From Saccoglossus kowalevskii (taxonomy: Eukaryota; Hemichordata; Enteropneusta; Harrimaniidae): 25,781 nt of DNA. Under the pieces are notes generated by a model. That model made no database searches. It was not told the origin of the DNA and saw only the letters and a program-made list of their open reading frames with translations. Location of the stretch: the NCBI RefSeq assembly GCF_000003605.2, contig NW_003133378.1:133567-159347 (forward strand), written 5' to 3'. Of the stretch, positions 20,503 through 25,781 are shown one piece after another (the stretch's first letter is position 1; every line of letters begins with the position of its first letter). The translations under genes and the position numbers were made by a program.

Positions 20503-21728
20503 GTGAGTGATAATCTGGATGGCTGTGAAAGATTATTGAATTTTCACTCTTGCTGTGATGACCCTGGATTTCATCTGTCAACAACATCATCAAAATTGTG
20601 TATATGTGTATGTGTTCATGAATATTAAATGTAGTCGCAAATTTTGTAACAATTTGTTGTGATTGTTGTTGTTGATTGTCACCACTCTGTCAATACAGTC
20701 TTAGTGTTAGAGACAGCACTTTGTGACAATATAAAATTTAGTTCACAAATTTTGATTTTTATGGTTTTTAAGCTATTGAACATGCCTTGCTTTTGATTAC
20801 ACCATATGAAGGGAGTTAGGTGTTATAAACATGCTTATTCAGGGTCTGTTTTTTGCTGCGTCATCTTTGTTTGAAGAAATAGAAAAAGATATTTTCTCAT
20901 TTTATGAATGTTTTACAAACTCTTTCCAAACCCTTCTGAATTTATCAACAAAGCAACATGTTTAGTACTGAACTGCAGCTAGAATAGAAAAATCTCTGCA
21001 TACAAGTATATTAATGGTGATACCATAGGCTCAATAGCAAAGCAACTGTACAACCCAAAACTTGTCTAATACTTATAAATGATAAAAAAAAAAATTTTCT
21101 TTGTATTTGTGTTAACTCATTTTTATTACTAACTTTGTATATTACAACTGCATTTATATTAGAAAATTTCTTATTTAGCTGTGTACATTTTTCAACCAAT
21201 ATTATCTTTGTGTTAGAGCAAATCACAAATGAAGCTGCCCAACATAGTTAAGTCAGCAAATGCATGTAGACTGTAAACAAAAATTATTTATAGCACTTTT
21301 ACGTTGTGTGAGCTTGTGCAGTGAGGTCAGCTGTTATAAGGCATTTTAATTTATGTACAAGTGAAATGGACTAGGTGTGTACAGACTGAGCCATTTCATT
21401 CATCGTATCTTATTTGAATGAGACTGATTTTCAAAAAAATTACTGGCTTATCAATGTTTTTCATTCACTTGAGTCTTGGTATTTAAAAACTGTTTTGTTA
21501 TTGTATTTTTTAAGCATGATTCATGACTTGTATCTGCCAACTTGGCAATTGTAGCAACCCTACCCAGCAACAGCTGGTGTAACCTGGGTGTTAATCAAAT
21601 GATAGTCTCTAAAACCAAAATAGTTAAAAACTATGTGATTTGCATATTTGTCAATATATTTATGACATATTGCACTTTATTGAATCAAATTATCATACAT
21701 CGGGGGAAGAATTGTGTGATGTTCTAAT
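20503..21728. other. Non-coding stretch
   Basis: AT-rich, with a TTGTTGTTGATTG tract near 20661. The phrase GCAACCCTACCCAGCAAC at 21554-21571 resembles GCGACTCTGCCCAGCAAC at 15214-15231 (15 of 18 bases), which may be chance. No gene supported. Confidence 0.4.
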
Positions 21729-21924
21729 ACTGTAAAACCATTTATATTCACTGACATTTAATTTCACTAAACAATTTCACTAGGTTTAAAGTTCACGAAC
21801 TTTGCAGGGAAACAATGAGTTCTATTGTTATTCTACATGTTCACATGGGTGAAATTTGGTGAATTTTAATTATCAGTGAAAATAGTGAAATTAATAATCA
21901 GTGAATAATTAGTGCGTTTACAGT
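21729..21924. mobile_element. Family C MITE, complete
   Basis: A 196-bp element with terminal inverted repeats of about 40 bp. ACTGTAAAACCATTTATATT and the following TTTAATTTCAC pair with GTGAAATTAATAATCAGTG and GTGCGTTTACAGT at the right. Relatives of the left end are at 11841 and 18065. No coding capacity. Confidence 0.7.
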
Positions 21925-21939
21925 CGTGGCGACAGCTTG

Positions 21940-22145
21940 GGGGAAGCTGAAAATGAAGCTGAAATCCTTTGTGTCAGCAAAATTTGCCCCTCAAAATGCA
22001 GGAAATAGTGTTTCAGAGAGTCTAGATTTCAAAATTTTTAAGGGGGAGAAATGCCCCCTGACCCTCACGTAAAGTCGCACCTTTGCCGCAATGCTAGTGA
22101 GCAGATCTTGCCCCCTCATGAAAAATTTCGTGCCGTCGCCTCTGT
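21940..22145. repeat. Probable dispersed repeat (AGGGGGAGAAATGCCCCC type)
   Basis: Contains GGAAATAGTGTTTCAGAGAG, then TTTCAAAATTTTTAAGGGGG, GAGAAATGCCCCCTGACCC and a closing TTGCCCCC region. From memory such phrases recur widely in invertebrate genomes as repeats. Only one copy lies in this window, so its repeat status is not shown here. Confidence 0.4.
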
Positions 22146-22740
22146 AAAATGTTGGCTATATACTTCTACGTCACAAATATAATAAAAGTAAATATGACGA
22201 ATATTCTTATTTTTGAAAAAAAAAAACTAGTACTGTCAATTAATCGGCTTTTAACATTTTAAAAACTGAATATAAATATCCTTGATATAGCGATTCAGCC
22301 TTTTGGTAAATGAGGGTAGGATATTTGGTATATTGATAAACTGGTGTTAGCAAGATTTATTTATTTTAGATGTGATACCATCCTGTCCTGCTAAGGTATT
22401 TTTTCTTATTTCTCTCAGTGTATTCCCAAAAAATACTGAGCTATAAGTCTCGCATTTTGCCACTAGGAGATAATATCAATTATTATACATCTGTCACCGT
22501 AACACCACAAGTTACAGCGTACTGTAATTTTGCCGTATTTTCATACTACCATATTAGGAAATGCGAATTCCAAATATGGAATGATTACGCGTGTAAGCGT
22601 CCTCTAATAATAAAAACAAACATGGCTGCCACCAGGATTTGACCGGACTTCATACAAAGAAGTTCGCTGATTTTGTTCTAAACTTTTTGGATTTCGGCAT
22701 TCTCACATGATGTATCCTTGGAAGGAAAAGATGTACAATA
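22146..22740. other. Non-coding stretch
   Basis: No supported gene. It holds a perfect CArG box CCAAATATGG (22570-22579), of which one or two are expected by chance, and a YY1-like ACATGGCTGCC near 22619-22629. Confidence 0.35.
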
Positions 22741-22879
22741 ATAAGGTTATTACGAAGATAGTACCTCAAAGTATGCACTCAGACAATACGCTGTTGCATC
22801 GACATCCGCTGCGCGTCAGTCGATACTGCCACTGTACTATCTTCGTGCATACTTTGAGGTATCTTCGTAATATCCTTAT
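22741..22879. repeat. 139-bp fold-back element
   Basis: The left arm (22741-22778) contains TTACGAAGATAGTACCTCAA and AGTATGCAC. The right arm (22845-22879) is its inverted copy apart from a three-base deletion and one mismatch. The inner sequence repeats GTACTATCTTCG at 22834-22845, giving a second way to pair with the left arm. No coding capacity. Confidence 0.7.
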
Positions 22880-23364
22880 ATTCATGCAAAAAATTATTGC
22901 TCTACAGATAATTATTTGTACTTTGGTGGTGGCAGAAAATATTGTATAATTTGTAATGTTTAATACATTTTATAGATATATAAAGTTTTATTGAATGTGA
23001 AAATAGATTTAAAAATATATATTTATTTTTACTTCTTTTTAACAACATTTTCAGTTACAATCATAATAGGTGTTCATGAAAATATATAGAACCAAACTTT
23101 TTAAAACTTATGCATGTTGCTTCTGTCAGGTGAACAGTATAAGCATTCGTGACACAATTCTATGTATTATTGCAAAACTATTTTCCATGTTTTTCTGCTT
23201 GAAAATCACATCTGTGTTTCCATAGCATGGAATGAACGTGATTATTCCCTCGCTTGTACTTTCATCCAGGCAATTAAAGGCCGGTAGTCGATGCAGCAAG
23301 CATGTGCAAGATATATGGGTCTCACATAAACAAAGATGGTGACTTGGACTGTTGTGCAGATCAA

Positions 23365-23550
23365 CGAGTACAAACTGAAATTTTACCAAGCTTTAATTAG
23401 ATATTTTTATTAGGTGATTGGAAGGTATCAAAGAAGTCATGTCCAGGTCAAATCTCATAATTGTGATTTGACGAGCGCATTGGATTATGGGAAAATAAAT
23501 GTTTATCAACACAAATGATGCACAGTGCGACGACCACCGCCTTTTAAATG
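23365..23550. repeat. Dispersed repeat, family B copy 2
   Basis: A shorter copy of the repeat at 6699-6964, in the same orientation. It lacks the block with the 19-bp palindrome: the sequence passes from GAAGTCATG straight to TCCAGGTCAAA. The minus-strand open frame 23126-23389 partly overlaps it and is not recognisable. Confidence 0.7.
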
Positions 23551-24960
23551 ATGGTTGTAGGTCTATTGCAATATTGAAGTGTCATGTCATGTAATCATTC
23601 ATTTTTGGCCTACCTAACTGCCTTCTGGTGATTTGGTTTTTTTTTTTTTTTTGGTATTAAGATGAATTAATACCATCACAACGTTAAAAAAAAAATTTAT
23701 TAAAAAATGCTTTCGCATAGACAAAACATTTATCCTTATTACCGGTATCATACATGTGGCACACTTTACCACTACGACAAATTTCCAAAATAATGTGTGG
23801 GACGCATATTTCAAACTGATGTACACGATGACGAGAAACAAAACCTTTTCGTTTGTCTATGTCTATTTCCCTATATCTACCAGTAGTTGGTCAGTGCTGA
23901 AAAATCAGCTTGTATAATCGATATTTCATTTATAGCTGAGAGTTGTTATTGTAAGATGTAGAGAGTGCAGTACATAATGAGATGATTGGACATATCATTA
24001 CGTAATAGGTGAATTCCCGTTCACTGCGAGATCTTGTGTATTGCATGAAAGGTGCAGACCGAATGTCTGCCACAATAATGGAACAATTTGATTTTGAATT
24101 TAAAGTTCTCAATGTTGAATTGCCGATGAAGGGGGGGGGGTATTGTATTGAGATGCCCTTAATACATAAAAATTGACCATCAAATGTGTATAGCACATTA
24201 TTAAGGGTAGAAATGCCCCAAAAATGTTGACATCACTACGATGCTATGACCTTTTGTCCTGTTCGATTTTGTGCGCAACACAAGATCTCGCAGAAAACTG
24301 GAAAATGCACTTATGTTATTGGGGTTCTAAAATAAAGACACCTCAAACAAACAAAAATCTCATTGTGTTAAAATAAACTATACGTAAATAAATCCTACTC
24401 TTGTTATTGGTTGATATGTGTCTCACCATTTCATATCGCTCGTACGAACACCCATCATGGGCGTTGTCAGGAATCCCACGCAAGGCGCTTGTATTGAAAC
24501 AATATAAAGCGTATCTTCACATTGCTATCAACAAGCGTGGTTTCTAAAACAATATCAGTGTCGCTTTCAGCAAGTATGTGGTATCGTAACCCACTACATT
24601 GCAGCGATCTGTGTGGCTCCCAGTCATTTAAGTTTACAGTGACATAGTCAATATTGTAAATGTTAATATAGATGTTTGCAATTTGATGGTTCGTGTTTGA
24701 TATGGAACCTATGTGACAGACATTTGTTTACATGGCATACTACCCTGCGTTGGCACATTTTTACACAAATAATAAAAACAGTTTACGTCTGCATTCATGA
24801 TAATATGCAGTGATTGAAATTACTGTCAATTCTATACATTTAATTCTATTTGTGTTCACCTGTGGAATAGTGAATACTAGGTCAAACAAACTACTTACCG
24901 ACTGACACATTGAATCACTGACTTAAAATTTAAAAGACTTCATGAGGATAAAATTGTACA
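23551..24960. other. Non-coding stretch
   Basis: Contains a T run near 23638-23652, an A run near 23684-23693 and the TIR element at 24024-24293. Nothing else is assignable on either strand. Confidence 0.4.
24024..24293. mobile_element. 270-bp TIR element with CTGCGAGATCTTGTGT ends
   Basis: CTGCGAGATCTTGTGT at 24024-24039 is matched perfectly and inverted at 24278-24293 (16 of 16 bases), with weaker pairing inward (TTGCATG against TTGCGCAC). An inner inverted pair, CCCTTAATA and TATTAAGGG, lies in the right half. A G9 run sits near 24131. No open frame of note, so probably a MITE. Confidence 0.65.
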
Positions 24961-24973
24961 AAAGTCACTTGTG

Positions 24974-25250
24974 TTGAGTACTCCCGCTAATAGTTCACTG
25001 GGAATTCTTTGTCCCAGTGGATGAAGGTGCAACATTGTACCTTTTACCGTTTCTGGATAATATCTATTATTTCACTAATAGAGCCTAATGAACTTGTCGA
25101 ATAGATCTAAAATATTGTGATGTTCTTCGATAATTCTAATGGTTTCTATTACATCTAATAGAGAATATTATTAGAACCATCTTCCAACTTGCCTAGGGTA
25201 GTTATTCTTGGATAATATCGGATCAAATTTGATCTAATGGACATTGACTT
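24974..25250. repeat. Degenerate satellite-like flank with perfect hairpin
   Basis: TTGAGTACTCCCGCTAATAG followed by TTCACTGGGA resembles one unit of the adjoining minisatellite. CACTGGGA (24996-25003) and TCCCAGTG (25012-25019) form a perfect 8-bp hairpin. Farther right, several TCTAATAG/CTATTA phrases and ATGGTTTCTA against TTAGAACCAT form looser inverted repeats. Confidence 0.45.
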
Positions 25251-25781
25251 GGGTAACTCGGTAAATAGTCCACTGTGACTCCCTTGTCTTGAGTAACTCA
25301 GTGAATAGTTCACTGTGACTCCCTTGTCTTGAGTAACTCAGTGAATAGTTAACTGTGACTCCCTTGTCTTGAGTAACTCGGTGAATAGTTCACTGTGACT
25401 CCCTTGTCTTGAGTAACTCAGTGAATAGTTAACTGTGACTCCCTTGTCTTGAGTAACTCGGTGAATAGTTCACTGTAACTCCCTTGTCTTGAGTAACTCA
25501 GTGAATAGGTCACTGTGACTCCCTTGAGTAACTCGGTGAATAGTTCACTGTGACTCCCTTGTCTTGAGTAACCCAGTGAATAGTTAACTGTGACTCCCTT
25601 GTCTTGAGTAACTCAGTGAATAGTTCACTGTAACTCCCTTGTCTTGAGTAACTCAGTGAATAGGTCACTGTGACTCCCTTGAGTAACTCGGTGAATAGTT
25701 CACTGTGACTCCCTTGTCTTGAGTAACTCAGTGAATAGTTCACTGTGACTCCCTTGTCTTGAGTAACTCAGTGAATAGTTA
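25251..25781. repeat. 40-bp minisatellite with 155-bp higher-order period
   Basis: Thirteen complete units and one partial unit run to the window end. Each is built from GAGTAACTC(A/G)GTGAATAGTT, then (C/A)ACTGTGACT and CCCTTGTCTT. Two units (25491-25525 and 25646-25680) lack the final GTCTT and are 35 bp; both also read GGTCACTG instead of GTTCACTG. The block 25371-25525 (40+40+40+35) repeats as 25526-25680 with only two differences by my comparison. The repeated peptide read on the minus strand is a by-product of the array. Confidence 0.95.

Noticed and set aside
22570..22579. CArG box CCAAATATGG
   Set aside because: A perfect match, but one or two are expected by chance in this AT-rich window and no promoter is evident.
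23126..23389. Minus-strand open frame with Cys/His residues
   Set aside because: The Cys/His spacing fits no zinc-finger pattern that I know, and it runs into a dispersed repeat.
25510..25743. Minus-strand open frame with repeated NYSLSYSRQGS-type peptide
   Set aside because: It is a translation of the 40-bp minisatellite; the frame is kept open only by the repeat itself, and it has no start context or splice signals.
25251..25781. CRISPR-like direct repeats
   Set aside because: Units are contiguous with no unique spacers, and the genome is eukaryotic.

Overview
The window looks like nuclear DNA of an intron-bearing animal, most likely a marine invertebrate. The grounds are AT-rich sequence, GT-AG introns, a recognisable metazoan splicing-factor gene, many short non-autonomous inverted-repeat elements, a decayed LINE and a minisatellite. 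Phylum cannot be fixed from the sequence. There is no rRNA gene, no CRISPR array and no bacterial-style operon, and I recognised no tRNA.

Left part (1-3000): the 3' end of a plus-strand gene that I recognise as splicing factor 1 (SF1/BBP). Two coding exons are visible, 1258-1332 and 2181-2491. They encode the proline-rich, PPW-containing tail, followed by a 3' UTR with a poly(A) signal at 2916-2921. The first of these exons is a symmetric phase-1 exon, so it could be skipped without losing frame.

Middle (3000-15800): no confidently coding sequence. It holds a small TIR element (3290-3464), a diverged duplicated motif with a CTCF-like core (5796-6083), one copy of a dispersed repeat (6699-6964) and a CpG-containing stretch at about 7.5-9.5 kb. 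That stretch has a DR1 nuclear-receptor-type site, an X-box-like palindrome and two possible promoter/first-exon boundaries. After it come the 5'-truncated, frameshifted 3' end of a LINE (about 10225-10865), several hairpins and a 439-bp TIR element (13228-13666).

Right-middle (15200-18021): the 3' end of a second plus-strand gene. Two well-supported exons, 15859-16003 and 17771-18021, encode a Ser/Pro-rich C-terminus that I do not recognise. A candidate upstream exon lies at 15214-15360 and a candidate alternative exon at 20467-20502; both are weak. The intron between the two good exons carries a dimeric repeat bounded by an AGCTCCGCTG hairpin. A 388-bp near-palindromic element with TTAA ends sits just behind the stop codon.

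Right part (18500-25781): mostly non-coding repeats. These are TIR elements at 20246-20417, 21729-21924 and 24024-24293, a fold-back at 22741-22879, a second copy of the 6.7-kb dispersed repeat, and a terminal 40-bp minisatellite (25251 to the window end). The minisatellite has a 155-bp higher-order period. I found no convincing new multi-gene system. The most informative signals are the repeat families, the higher-order satellite and the unidentified second gene.
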